Assembly (NCBI GenBank): GCA_022846075.1
Contig: AP025582.1
Location: 1,860,001-1,924,000, forward strand
DNA length: 64,000 nt
Direction: 5' to 3'
From: Oscillospiraceae bacterium
GTDB taxonomy: Bacteria; Bacillota; Clostridia; Oscillospirales; Oscillospiraceae
In this document: in pieces, positions 40,251-48,582 of the stretch
How positions within the stretch are numbered: position 1 is the stretch's first letter
Layout: every line of letters starts with the position of its first letter
Made by a program: the position numbers and the translations under genes
The notes under the pieces: model-generated
Databases searched by the model: none
What the model was told of the DNA's origin: nothing
Seen by the model: only the letters and a program-made list of their open reading frames with translations

Positions 40251-40793
40251 TCAACCGAAGTAACGGTTCAGCAGGCCCTCGAAAGCCTTGCCGTGGCGGG
40301 CCTCGTCCCGGGCCATCTCGTGGACAGTGTCGTGGATGGCATCCAGGTCCAGAGCCTTGGCGCGCTTGGCCAGGTCCACCTTGCCGGCAGTGGCGCCATT
40401 CTCGGCATCCACACGCAGCTCAAGGTTCTTCTTGGTGGAGTCGGTGACCACCTCGCCCAGCAGCTCGGCGAACTTGGCGGCGTGCTCGGCCTCCTCGTAA
40501 GCGGCCTTCTCGTAGTACATGCCGATCTCGGGATAGCCCTCACGATGGGCCACACGGGCCATGGCCAGGTACATACCGACCTCGGAGCACTCGCCCTCGA
40601 AGTTCATGCGCAGATCCTTGATGATATCCTCGGGAGCGCCCTTGGCCACGCCCACCACATGCTCGGCGGCCCAGACCTTGTCGCCGCCCTGGAGCACGAA
40701 CTTATCCTTGGGGGCCTTGCAGATGGGGCAGAAATCAGGGGCCTCGGGACCCTCGTAAACGTAACCACAAACAGAACAAACCCACTTTTTCAT
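40251..40793 (-). CDS. Rubrerythrin with N-terminal rubredoxin domain (reverse rubrerythrin)
   Basis: 180 residues from ATG 40793, with GGAGG 9 bases before it. The N-terminal rubredoxin domain has Cys6-x2-Cys9 and Cys22-x2-Cys25. The ferritin-like diiron domain follows with [19 protein letters not shown] and [11 protein letters not shown]. In usual rubrerythrins the rubredoxin domain is C-terminal; the reverse form is known in Clostridia as an NADH-linked peroxidase that detoxifies hydrogen peroxide and oxygen. Strong promoter at 40876. Confidence 0.95.
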   Translation of the reverse strand: MKKWVCSVCGYVYEGPEAPDFCPICKAPKDKFVLQGGDKVWAAEHVVGVAKGAPEDIIKDLRMNFEGECSEVGMYLAMARVAHREGYPEIGMYYEKAAYEEAEHAAKFAELLGEVVTDSTKKNLELRVDAENGATAGKVDLAKRAKALDLDAIHDTVHEMARDEARHGKAFEGLLNRYFG

Positions 40794-40875
40794 CTTAAAA
40801 TTACCTCCTACAAAATAATTGATGTAAATCACGATTTGCTTTTCTTAAACAGTAATAATTCCTTTTTCTGATATG

Positions 40876-40904
40876 AGAATACCATAGTGGTCACGTTCTG
40901 TCAA
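40876..40904 (-). promoter_or_regulatory. Promoter of rubrerythrin-rubredoxin
   Basis: Minus strand TTGACA (40899-40904), 17-base spacer, TATTCT (40876-40881). The ~80-base leader is AT-rich; no clear PerR box was identified. Confidence 0.75.
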
Positions 40905-40952
40905 GTATTTTTTTCATTTTTTTAGAAAATATTTTCCAATCCCCGCGCCATG

Positions 40953-40989
40953 AAAAAGCGCCGTCCGGCCCGCTGGGCTGACGGCGCTT
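40953..40989 (-). terminator. Terminator of glmS
   Basis: AAGCGCCGTC pairs with GACGGCGCTT around a GC-rich interior, followed on the minus strand by TTTTT. Confidence 0.88.
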
Positions 40990-40995
40990 CCCCTG

Positions 40996-42828
40996 TTATT
41001 CCACAGTGACGGACTTTGCCAGATTGCGGGGCTTGTCGATGTCGCAGCCCCGCTGAAGGGCCACATAGTAGGCGAACAGTTGGAGCGGGACCACGTCCAG
41101 GCTGGGCAGGAGCATGGGGTGGGTGTCGGGGACGGTGATGGTGTGGTCCACCGTCTTGGCCATCTCAGCCCCCTTGGCGTCGGTGGCCAGGCCCAGCACG
41201 TCGGCCCCCCGGCTTTTGACCTCCACCACGTTGCTCATGAGCTTTTCAAAGAGTGGCTGGTAGCTGGCCAGGGCCACCACCAGGGTGCCGGGCTCGATGA
41301 GGGAGATGGTGCCGTGCTTCAGCTCCCCGGCGGCATAGGCCTCGGAGTGGATATAGGAGATCTCCTTCAGCTTCAGGGAGCCCTCCATGCCGATGGCGTA
41401 ATCGATGTTCCGGCCGATGAAAAAAATGGAGGGGTGATTGAAATAGATAGAGGCATAATATTGGATGGCCTGCCGCCGCTCCAAAATGGACTCCAGCTTG
41501 GTGGGGATGAGCAGCAGCTCCGAAATAATGGCGTCGTACTCTTTTTTCTCGATGGTCCCCATCAGGTCGGCGAAATAGAGGCCGATGAGGTAGGTCACCG
41601 CCAGCTGGGTGGAATAGGCCTTTGTGGTGGCCACGGCGATCTCCGGCCCAGCCCAGGTGTAGATGACATCGTCGGACTCCCGGGCGATGGTGGAGCCCAC
41701 CACATTGACGACGGAGAGCACCCGGGCCCCCAGCCGCTTGGCCTCCCGCATAGCCGCCAGGGTGTCGATGGTCTCGCCTGACTGGCTGATGACAAGGGCC
41801 AGGGTCTTTTCCGTCACGATGGGGTCGCAGTAGCGGAACTCCGAGGCCAGGGCCACCTCCACCGGCTTACGCAGCAGCTTTTCCAGGTTGTACTTGGCGG
41901 CCATGCCCACGTGGTAGGAGGAGCCGCAGGCGATGATGTAGAGTTTGTCCAGCTCCTTGAGGTACCCGGCGTCGAAGCACAGGTCGTCCAGCACCACCCG
42001 GCCCTCTTTGATCCGGGGGAAAACGGTCTTGCGGAAGGCCTCGGGCTGCTCCATGATCTCCTTGGCCATGAAATGCTCATAGCCGCCCTTCTCAGCGGCG
42101 GAGATCTCCCAGTCCACGTGGTGGCGCTCCTTCTCCACCGGTTGGAGATAGGCGTCGTAGACCTGCGCGCCGTCCTGGGTGAGCACCGCCACCTCCCCGT
42201 CGTCCAGGTAGCTCACCTCCCGGGTGTACTTGATGACGGCGGTGACGTCGCTGGCCAAAAGCTGGAAGCCATCCCCGTGGCCCAGGATGAGGGGACTGTC
42301 CTTGCGGACGGCCACCAGCTTGTCCGGGCAGTCGGCGCAGACGATGCCGAAGGCGTAAGCCCCGTTGATGCGGTGGAGCACCTTGCTCACGGCGTTCAGA
42401 ATATCCCCGTCGTAGTAGTACTCCAAAAGCTGGGCCACTACCTCGGTGTCGGTCTGGGAGACAAATTTGACCCCCTTATGCTGTAAAAACTCCTTGATTT
42501 CCACGTAGTTTTCAATGATGCCGTTGTGGACCACAGCGAACCGGCCGTTTTCCGACACCTGGGGGTGGGAGTTCACGTCGGAGGGCTCCCCGTGGGTGGC
42601 CCAGCGGGTGTGCCCCAGGCCCACCGTGCCGTGGACGGTGGCGCCGTCCTGGGTCAGGTCGGACAGCACCTTCAGCCGCCCCTTGGCCTTCACTACCTGC
42701 AGCCCCAGCTTCCCGTCATAGATGGCCAGGCCCGCCGAATCATAACCGCGGTACTCCAGGCGGGACAAGCCGTCCAACAGGATGGGCGCCGCCTCTTCTT
42801 TCCCGATAAAACCAACGATGCCGCACAT
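40996..42828 (-). CDS. glmS: Glutamine-fructose-6-phosphate aminotransferase
   Basis: 610 residues from the ATG at 42828, so that the nucleophile Cys2 follows Met (MCGIVGFIG). N-terminal glutaminase domain; two SIS isomerase domains (C-terminal half with SQSGETIDTLAAMREAK); C-terminus DKPRNLAKSVTVE. It makes glucosamine-6-phosphate, the first step of amino-sugar and peptidoglycan synthesis. The leader is only about 60 bases, too short for a glmS ribozyme. Confidence 0.97.
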   Translation of the reverse strand: MCGIVGFIGKEEAAPILLDGLSRLEYRGYDSAGLAIYDGKLGLQVVKAKGRLKVLSDLTQDGATVHGTVGLGHTRWATHGEPSDVNSHPQVSENGRFAVVHNGIIENYVEIKEFLQHKGVKFVSQTDTEVVAQLLEYYYDGDILNAVSKVLHRINGAYAFGIVCADCPDKLVAVRKDSPLILGHGDGFQLLASDVTAVIKYTREVSYLDDGEVAVLTQDGAQVYDAYLQPVEKERHHVDWEISAAEKGGYEHFMAKEIMEQPEAFRKTVFPRIKEGRVVLDDLCFDAGYLKELDKLYIIACGSSYHVGMAAKYNLEKLLRKPVEVALASEFRYCDPIVTEKTLALVISQSGETIDTLAAMREAKRLGARVLSVVNVVGSTIARESDDVIYTWAGPEIAVATTKAYSTQLAVTYLIGLYFADLMGTIEKKEYDAIISELLLIPTKLESILERRQAIQYYASIYFNHPSIFFIGRNIDYAIGMEGSLKLKEISYIHSEAYAAGELKHGTISLIEPGTLVVALASYQPLFEKLMSNVVEVKSRGADVLGLATDAKGAEMAKTVDHTITVPDTHPMLLPSLDVVPLQLFAYYVALQRGCDIDKPRNLAKSVTVE

Positions 42829-42876
42829 AGGCGATCCTCCAGTCTGTAAATTGCGCTTCTTTGCGTTTGACGAGGT

Positions 42877-42906
42877 ATTATACCACCACAGGCCCGTCAG
42901 GCGCAA
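42877..42906 (-). promoter_or_regulatory. Promoter of glmS
   Basis: Minus strand TTGCGC (42901-42906), 18-base spacer, TATAAT (42877-42882) preceded by TGG (extended -10). Confidence 0.7.
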
Positions 42907-42921
42907 TATTTCTCCCTCATT

Positions 42922-43188
42922 TTATCGCCGGCGGCGGGCTGACAGGGCGGGGGCGTCGGCCTCCACCAGAATGATATCCTCCCCAAACCGGCGCACCGCC
43001 GACCAGGGAAACACCCGCTCGGCCTCCCGGCCCAGCAGGCCGAAAAAGCGCAGCCGGCCCGGCACTACCAGGGTGCGGACCTGGCCGGTCTCCAGGTCCA
43101 CCTCCACATCTCCCACATAGCCGTAGCGGGTGCCGTCGGTGACGTTGATGACTTCTTTATAGCGCAGTTCGCCAATGCGGCTGTCCAT
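42922..43188 (-). CDS. YlmC/YmxH family sporulation protein (PRC-barrel)
   Basis: 88 residues: MDSRIGELRYKEVINVTDGTRYGYVGDVEVDLETGQV, the PRC-barrel repeat typical of YlmC/YmxH proteins found in spore-forming Firmicutes. A Arg-rich tail replaces the usual short end. GGGGAGG lies 8 bases before the ATG. It is divergent from the C92-like gene at 43268. Function in sporulation is by family association only. Confidence 0.85.
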   Translation of the reverse strand: MDSRIGELRYKEVINVTDGTRYGYVGDVEVDLETGQVRTLVVPGRLRFFGLLGREAERVFPWSAVRRFGEDIILVEADAPALSARRRR

Positions 43189-43267
43189 ATCGCGCGCCTC
43201 CCCTCATCCAAGGATATGGAGGCCGGGCGTTGTCCCATACCTGAAATCTGAGAAAGAAGGCGAGGCT

Positions 43268-44119
43268 ATGTCCCGTCAGCGCGTCCGCCGCCTCTGCCGG
43301 CGGGTCATCCTTCTCTTCCTGGCCGCCGCCTTCACCGTGGCCCTGCTCCAGCTTTGGGCCCACCGCACCCCCTCCTTTTTTCCGGACTACCCCCGTGAGG
43401 ATCTGTCCACGGTTTTGGCAAAGGCCGCCCTCTCTCCCGCCGACTATACCCTCCTCCTGGCCCAGACTGGTCTGGGGAAGCCCGCCGTGGACCTGCTGCG
43501 GGCCACCGACCCCGCCGCGATCCCCGCCCGGCAGGAGGCCTTTTTCACCCCCAGGAAGGTGGACTGCATGGTGCTCTTTCCCCCCTTCATCCGGGAGGAC
43601 CATATGAAGGACCCGGAGACCGGCGCCCCCTTCTTCGGCCCCCTCCCCGCCGCCCTGCGGGAGGGGGACCTCCTCCTCACCCTGGACACCCACGCCCTGG
43701 GCTGGCGGCACGGCCACGCCGGCATCGTGGTGGACGCCCGGGAGGGGATCGTCCTGGAGGCGGTGGGGGTGGGCACCACCGCCATCCTCCGCCCCCTGGA
43801 CCACTGGCGGGAGTACCGCAGCTATATGGTATTTCGCTATTCCGGCAGCGGGGAGCTGGCCGGGAACGCGGCGGAATACGCCAGGGACCGCCTGGCCGGG
43901 CGGCCCTATACCCTCTTTTCCGGGCTGTGGGGAGATAAATTTGCCGCCCTGGAGGAGGTCGGCGCCCAGTGCGCCTACCTGGTCTGGTACGCCTACATGG
44001 CCCAGGGGGTGGATCTGGACAGCGACGGGGGACGGCTGGTGACGGTGTACGACCTGGCCCGCTCGTCCCAGCTGGAGCTGGTGGAGCTCTACGGCACCGA
44101 TCCGGGCGCGTGGTCATAG
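43268..44119 (+). CDS. YiiX/C92-like permuted NlpC/P60 hydrolase, membrane-anchored
   Basis: 283 residues from ATG 43268 (AGAAGGCGAGG upstream). N-terminal anchor helix (residues ~13-30). The segment EGDLLLTLDTH...RHGHAGIVV near residue 140 supplies the His part and ...GAQCAYLVWYAYMAQG near residue 237 the Cys, the inverted order of YiiX/C92-type papain-like hydrolases. These cut amide or thioester bonds in lipids, peptides or cell-wall components. It begins a three-gene hydrolase run with 26 bases to the next gene. Confidence 0.78.
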   Translation: MSRQRVRRLCRRVILLFLAAAFTVALLQLWAHRTPSFFPDYPREDLSTVLAKAALSPADYTLLLAQTGLGKPAVDLLRATDPAAIPARQEAFFTPRKVDCMVLFPPFIREDHMKDPETGAPFFGPLPAALREGDLLLTLDTHALGWRHGHAGIVVDAREGIVLEAVGVGTTAILRPLDHWREYRSYMVFRYSGSGELAGNAAEYARDRLAGRPYTLFSGLWGDKFAALEEVGAQCAYLVWYAYMAQGVDLDSDGGRLVTVYDLARSSQLELVELYGTDPGAWS

Positions 44120-44145
44120 GATGGGGCAAAAAAGGAGGTATCCCC

Positions 44146-44886
44146 ATGCCCATCATCTATCTCTCCCCTTCCACTCAGGAAAACAACCTCTACGTCAACG
44201 GCGGCACCGAAGAGGAGTGGATGAACCGCCTGGCCGACGCTATGGAGCCCTATCTCACGGCCTCCGGCATCCGGTACGTCCGCAACTCCCCCGACATGAC
44301 CGCCGCCTCATCCATCCGCCAGTCCAACCAGGGCCGGTACGACCTGCACCTGGCCCTCCACTCCAACGCCGCCCCCGAGGGGCTTTACGGCCAGCGGCGG
44401 GGCATCATCGTCTTTTACTACCCCGGCAGCAGCCAGGGCCAGGTAGCCGCCGAGCTGGTGGCCAACGGTCTCAAGGACATCTATCCCCTTCCCAACCGGG
44501 TGCGGGCGGAGCCCACCACCACCATCGGCGAGGTACGCCAGCCCCGGGCCCCGTCGGTCTTTATTGAACTGGGCTATCACGACAACCGGGACGACGCCAT
44601 CTGGATCAAGAGCAATTTGGACGCCATCGCCCGAAATATCGTCCTCTCCCTCACCGAATATTTCGGCGTTCCCTTCCTCTCTCCGCGGCCCTATCAGAAC
44701 GCGGTAGTGGATGTGAACTGGGGCTCTTTGAACATCCGGGACAAACCGGACCCGGCCTCCTATGTGATCACCCGGGCCCCGGACGGCGCAAGGCTCACTG
44801 TCATCAATCGCTATCAGGGCTGGTACGTGGTCCGCTACGACGGGGTCGTGGGTTGGGCCAACTCCAACTTCGTCACACTGGTGTAA
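44146..44886 (+). CDS. N-acetylmuramoyl-L-alanine amidase-like protein with SH3 domain
   Basis: 246 residues from ATG 44146 with AAAGGAGG 6-8 bases upstream. The first ~175 residues are an Amidase_3-like zinc fold (DLHLALHSNA, PSVFIELGYHDN); the C-terminal ~65 residues are an SH3b domain (VDVNWGSLNIRDKPDP...GWYVVRYDGVVGWANSNFV). There is no signal peptide, as in spore-associated amidases exported or trapped in the mother cell. Probably part of a spore-wall or germination set. Confidence 0.85.
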   Translation: MPIIYLSPSTQENNLYVNGGTEEEWMNRLADAMEPYLTASGIRYVRNSPDMTAASSIRQSNQGRYDLHLALHSNAAPEGLYGQRRGIIVFYYPGSSQGQVAAELVANGLKDIYPLPNRVRAEPTTTIGEVRQPRAPSVFIELGYHDNRDDAIWIKSNLDAIARNIVLSLTEYFGVPFLSPRPYQNAVVDVNWGSLNIRDKPDPASYVITRAPDGARLTVINRYQGWYVVRYDGVVGWANSNFVTLV

Positions 44887-44890
44887 GGCC

Positions 44891-46177
44891 ATGGTCATCC
44901 ACGTGGTACAGCCGGGGGACACCCTCTACTCCATCGCTTTGGATTATGACGTCCCCATGTCCCAGATCGTCCTGGACAACGGCCTGGAGGCCCCCGAGCG
45001 GCTGGTGACGGGGCAGGCCCTGGTCATCCGCTTCCCCGAGACGACCCACACCGTCCTCGCCGGTGAGAACCTCACCTCCATCGCCCGGGAATACGGCGTG
45101 AGCCTGCGGACCCTCTATCAGAACAACCCCGCCCTGGGGGGCGAGCCCTCGGTGTGGCCGGGGCAGACCCTAGTCATCTCTTACCGGGAGGAGCCGGGGC
45201 AGACCATCTCGGTGAACGGCTACGCCTATCCCTTCATCAGCAAGTCCCTCCTCCAGGCAACCCTCCCCTATCTCACCTTCCTCACCCCCTTCACCTATGG
45301 CTTTAATGAGGAAGGCTCCCTGGTGGACCTGGACGACGAGACCCTCCTGGCTATGGCCAAATCCGCCGGAGTGGCCCCTCTGATGCACCTGTCCACGCTG
45401 ACGGAGAGCGGCGGCTTTTCCAACGAGCTGGCCCATCTGGCCCTGACGGATCTCAGCGTCCGGGCCAGGCTCATGGACAATATCTCGGTGACGCTGATGG
45501 AAAAGGGCTACCGGGGGCTGGACGTTGATTTTGAGTATGTCTACCCCGAGGACGCCCAGGCCTACGCCGACTTTCTGGCCGCCCTGACCCGGCGGCTCAA
45601 CCCGCGGGGCTACCCCGTCATCGCCGCCCTGGCCCCCAAAACCTCCGCCACCCAGCAGGGCACCCTTTACGAGGGCCATAATTTCGCCGCCATCGGTGCC
45701 GCCGTCAATGAGGTGCTACTCATGACATATGAGTGGGGTTATACCTACGGCCCGCCCATGGCTGTGGCCCCCCTGCCCAACGTGCGGCAGGTGGTGGAGT
45801 ACGCCCTCACGGAGATCCCGGCGGAAAAGATCTGGCTGGGGATGCCCAACTACGGCTACGACTGGCCTCTCCCCTTCGTCAAGGGGCAGACCAAGGCCAC
45901 CTCCATCTCCAGCCAGCAGGCCGTGGCCCTGGCCCGGCGGTATGGGGCGGAAATTCAATACGACGAAACGGCCCAGTCTCCCTGGTTCCGCTATACCGAC
46001 GGGTCCGGTGTCCTTCACGAGGTCTGGTTCGAGGACGCCAGGAGCATTCAGGCCAAGCTGGCCCTCATCCCGGAGTACGGCCTCATTGGGGCGGGCTACT
46101 GGAACCTGATGCGCCCCTTTCCGCAAAACTGGCGGGTGCTGTCCACCCTCTATCAGCCCCGGGAGAGCCAGTCCTAA
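44891..46177 (+). CDS. LysM-GH18 spore cortex/peptidoglycan hydrolase (SleL/YaaH-like)
   Basis: 428 residues. Two LysM domains at ~1-48 (VVQPGDTLYSIALDY) and ~50-100 (VLAGENLTSIAREYG), then a GH18 barrel with the D-x-D-F-E catalytic motif in GLDVDFEYVYP. This is the architecture of SleL/YaaH N-acetylglucosaminidases active on spore cortex fragments. Starts 4 bases after the amidase stop, so all three wall genes are one unit. Confidence 0.93.
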   Translation: MVIHVVQPGDTLYSIALDYDVPMSQIVLDNGLEAPERLVTGQALVIRFPETTHTVLAGENLTSIAREYGVSLRTLYQNNPALGGEPSVWPGQTLVISYREEPGQTISVNGYAYPFISKSLLQATLPYLTFLTPFTYGFNEEGSLVDLDDETLLAMAKSAGVAPLMHLSTLTESGGFSNELAHLALTDLSVRARLMDNISVTLMEKGYRGLDVDFEYVYPEDAQAYADFLAALTRRLNPRGYPVIAALAPKTSATQQGTLYEGHNFAAIGAAVNEVLLMTYEWGYTYGPPMAVAPLPNVRQVVEYALTEIPAEKIWLGMPNYGYDWPLPFVKGQTKATSISSQQAVALARRYGAEIQYDETAQSPWFRYTDGSGVLHEVWFEDARSIQAKLALIPEYGLIGAGYWNLMRPFPQNWRVLSTLYQPRESQS

Positions 46178-46319
46178 AACGTTCATAAATTATTCATGAG
46201 AAGTTCCAAAACTGTACATCACTTTTTTCAGAGGTATGGTAATCTATACTCGTCAGGACAGACAGGCTAAGATAAATGCCAAAAACCTCCTCTCTCTTTT
46301 CCTTTCTCTCTCAAAAACG

Positions 46320-46362
46320 CTGTCCCCCGTGGGCTGGCAGACGCCGCCCACGGGGGAACAGA
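46320..46362. other. Stem-loop in the spacer after the GH18 gene
   Basis: GTCCCCCGTGGGC pairs with GCCCACGGGGGAAC with one bulge. The spacer 46178-46446 also has a TATACT near 46246 and a terminator at 46398-46427, and no convincing gene. A small RNA is possible but not shown. Confidence 0.45.
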
Positions 46363-46397
46363 CCAAAATCTCCGCGCCACACGGCGCGTTTTGATTC

Positions 46398-46427
46398 GGG
46401 ACGGTTAACGCCGTCCCCTTTTTTTAT
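46398..46427 (+). terminator. Terminator in the GH18-thioredoxin spacer
   Basis: GGGACGG and CCGTCCC around TTAACG with a long T-run following. Confidence 0.85.
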
Positions 46428-46446
46428 TTTCCAGGGCAAAAAAGAG

Positions 46447-46800
46447 TCAGCATTCCCGTATCTTTTGTAATATCTCCGCCACTTCCTCGGTTTTGAGGAC
46501 TTTACCATAGGACACCACCTTTCCGTCTACCACTAGCGCCGGGGTGGTCATTACGCCATAAGCGGCAATCTGTGTGAAATCCGTCACATGCTCAATGGTG
46601 TCCTCCATGCCGAGCTGAGCAAGGGCCTCACGGGCAGCGGCTTCCAGCTGGTTGCACTTCGCACAGCCGGAGCCGAGTATTTTAACGGATGTGCCCTCGA
46701 CCTTGGCAGTTTCCGCTTTCTCCATTGATTCGGCGGCGCTGCTTCCTCCACAGCAGCAAGAGGTTGTTTTTTCCTTCTTTTTCTTTCCAAACAAAGCCAT
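46447..46800 (-). CDS. Thioredoxin-family small redox protein (TM0996/MTH895 type)
   Basis: 117 residues. A Cys-rich head (SCCCGGSS) of about 35 residues is followed by a thioredoxin fold with VKILGSGCAKCNQLEAAAREAL (C-x-x-C at about residues 46-49) and the cis-Pro loop GVMTTPALVVDGKV. This short thioredoxin/glutaredoxin-like family often accompanies ArsR and permease genes. It may reduce a metalloid or keep permease thiols reduced. Confidence 0.88.
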   Translation of the reverse strand: MALFGKKKKEKTTSCCCGGSSAAESMEKAETAKVEGTSVKILGSGCAKCNQLEAAAREALAQLGMEDTIEHVTDFTQIAAYGVMTTPALVVDGKVVSYGKVLKTEEVAEILQKIREC

Positions 46801-46821
46801 TATAAAATCTCCTTTATAGAT

Positions 46822-47820
46822 TTATAGAATGAACGCTTGAACCGCGTTAAAGAAATATCCCACGAGAATGATACCCACAGCGCAAATACCGATGAATAGG
46901 CCCAACAGCCTCGGCTTAACAGCCTTTTTCAGCATGATCATGGACGGCAGACTCAACGTGGTCACGGCCATCATAAAAGATAAGATGGTGCCGAGCTGCG
47001 CGCCCTTAAAAAGCAGGGCCTCCGCAATGGGAATGGTGCCAAAAATATCGGCATACATGGGAATGCCTACCAGCGTGGCGAGAATGACGCCAAAGGGATT
47101 GTTGCTTCCCAAGGCGGCCTCAATCCAGTGTTCGGGGATCCAGTTGTGGATAAGAGCGCCAATGCCAACACCCGCGAGAATATAGGGAACCACCTTTTTG
47201 AACGTGGAGAGCATCTGCTCTTTGGCATAGGCCAGCCGGTCCTTTTTTGTCAGGTCGGGTGATTCAATGTCTACGCCGCCTGCTGTAAGAATGAAGCTCT
47301 CCACATACTTTTCCATGTGTAGCTTCTCGATGACGGTTCCGCCTACCACGGCGATGATCAGCCCAACCACCACATAGAGGATGGCGACCTTTGACCCGAA
47401 AATGCTCATAAGCAGGACAAGGCTTCCCAGGTCCACCATTGGGGAAGAGATCAAAAATGAAAATGTAACACCTAATGGTAAGCCCGCACTGGTAAAGCCG
47501 ATAAACAGTGGGATAGAAGAGCAGGAACAAAAGGGTGTTACCGTACCCAGCAGGGCCGAAATGCAATTTGCCCAAATACCATGAAACCCTCCAAGAATCT
47601 TTCTGCTCCTCTCCGGAGGGAAATAGCTCTGGATATAACTGATGAAAAAAATCAGGAAACAGAGTAGAATAGTGATCTTCACCGTATCATACAGGAAAAA
47701 CTGAACGCTGCCGCCCATGGGGCTTCCTACATCCAGCCCCAGGTTAGAAAGCCCCGTGCCGATCAGCTCATTGAGCCATTTCATACCGAGAATTTGATTT
47801 TGGACAAAATCCCAGATCAT
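46822..47820 (-). CDS. Permease (DUF318/ArsP-like), probable organoarsenical or metalloid exporter
   Basis: 332 residues, eight helices. The TVTPFCSCSSIPLFIGFTSAG motif (Cys-x-Cys in the first repeat) and the repeat GALLFK/GIPMYADIFG are those of the DUF318 permease family that contains ArsP, an exporter of trivalent organoarsenicals. Start ATG 47820 overlaps the ArsR stop (ATGA). The arsenic role is inferred from the ArsR neighbour and Cys motif. Confidence 0.82.
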   Translation of the reverse strand: MIWDFVQNQILGMKWLNELIGTGLSNLGLDVGSPMGGSVQFFLYDTVKITILLCFLIFFISYIQSYFPPERSRKILGGFHGIWANCISALLGTVTPFCSCSSIPLFIGFTSAGLPLGVTFSFLISSPMVDLGSLVLLMSIFGSKVAILYVVVGLIIAVVGGTVIEKLHMEKYVESFILTAGGVDIESPDLTKKDRLAYAKEQMLSTFKKVVPYILAGVGIGALIHNWIPEHWIEAALGSNNPFGVILATLVGIPMYADIFGTIPIAEALLFKGAQLGTILSFMMAVTTLSLPSMIMLKKAVKPRLLGLFIGICAVGIILVGYFFNAVQAFIL

Positions 47821-48113
47821 TGGCAGCACCCCAAACTCTCCCTAGCGCAGGAAAGGCCGTCGATAAAACGCCTAAACGCAGCCAGCGTTTCACAGCTCAA
47901 GGAGTAGTGGCTCCACTTGCCTTCTTTCCGCACCTCCACCAAGCCGCACTCACAGAGAATTTTCATGTGGTGAGAAAGGGTCGGCTGTGTAATTTTAAAG
48001 TCTTCCAGCAGCTTGCAAGCGCACTTCTCTCCGCCAGACAACCTTTGTACGATTTGCAGACGGTTGGAATCTCCCAACGCCTTACAAATCAACGCAACAT
48101 CAATCGTATTCAT
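47817..48113 (-). CDS. ArsR family metalloregulatory repressor
   Basis: 98 residues from ATG 48113 with GAGG 8 bases upstream. Winged helix with SGGEKCACKLLEDFKITQPTLSHHMKIL: the C-A-C pair in helix 3 is the arsenic/antimony-type sensor site and LSHHMK the recognition helix. Extra Cys at CECGLVEV and a C-terminal GCCQ may also bind metal. It heads the ArsR-permease-thioredoxin operon and should repress it until metalloid binds. Confidence 0.92.
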   Translation of the reverse strand: MNTIDVALICKALGDSNRLQIVQRLSGGEKCACKLLEDFKITQPTLSHHMKILCECGLVEVRKEGKWSHYSLSCETLAAFRRFIDGLSCARESLGCCQ

Positions 48114-48148
48114 AATTTGCACCTCACATTGATAGCTGTCTATGTTTT

Positions 48149-48177
48149 ATTATATGCAACGCATAGATAAATGTCAA
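48149..48177 (-). promoter_or_regulatory. Promoter and likely ArsR operator
   Basis: Minus strand TTGACA (48172-48177), 17-base spacer and TATAAT (48149-48154). An interrupted inverted repeat TCTATG-17-CATAGA straddles the -10, fitting an ArsR operator. Confidence 0.8.
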
Positions 48178-48194
48178 TATGAAATTTAAATGAA

Positions 48195-48320
48195 TCAACG
48201 AGCTGCGCAGCGCCAGACAACCTCACCGGTGGGACAAGTGACACGGCGATAATTGGCACCGCACTCCACATATACGGAAAAGCCGATCAGTATAATCTTT
48301 GAGCTATACCGCCAGCCTTC
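48195..48320 (-). pseudogene. Decayed fragment of a serine recombinase zinc-ribbon region
   Basis: Minus-strand translation gives YSSKIILIGFSVYVECG, then ANYRRVTCPTGEVVWRC and AAR before a stop at 48195. This aligns with the recombinase zinc beta-ribbon seen in the intact gene at 62889-64000 (YALSERLVCGECG, YRRCTWSKQG, IVWRC). No upstream resolvase or recombinase domain remains. It suggests the ars operon arrived on, or was next to, a mobile element. Confidence 0.65.
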
Positions 48321-48465
48321 CGTTTGCCTGTCTATTCATCCATGTTGTTACGATATCCCTTTGCTTCCTGCGTAATGAGAATAAGGCGCCCATCTGCCCT
48401 ATGTTGACGAAAAAGATACTCTGTCCATTTAAGGAAACCCCGCATGATTAAAAATCTCACGACAT

Positions 48466-48490
48466 TTTTACGACGCAAGGCGTCGTAAAA
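48466..48490. repeat. 25-bp palindrome with 11+3+11 geometry
   Basis: Arms TTTTACGACGC and GCGTCGTAAAA around AAG. It shares TTTACGAC/GTCGTAAA and the exact geometry with the recombinase-flanking sites at 38480-38504 and 39747-39771. No T-run follows, so it is not a plain terminator. Confidence 0.7.
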
Positions 48491-48533
48491 CACAGGAAAT
48501 CAACAAAAAGAAGCAGAGGCGTAAAACCAGCAA

Positions 48534-48576
48534 AAACCCTTGTGACGACTGGATTTTCCAGCAATCACAAGGGTTT
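48534..48576 (-). terminator. Terminator after tRNA-Ser(CGA)
   Basis: AAACCCTTGTGA pairs with TCACAAGGGTTT; the minus strand continues with TTTTGC. Confidence 0.8.
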
Positions 48577-48582
48577 CTCTTT

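Noticed and set aside
40794-40875. PerR or Fur box in the rubrerythrin leader
   Set aside because: The AT-rich stretch does not match the TTATAAT-N-ATTATAA consensus well enough.
42829-42921. Possible glmS ribozyme upstream of glmS
   Set aside because: The leader is about 60 bases and lacks the conserved core, so the ribozyme cannot fit.
46276-46470. 64-codon ORF in the GH18-thioredoxin spacer
   Set aside because: It reads through two hairpins, has no ribosome site and no known motif.
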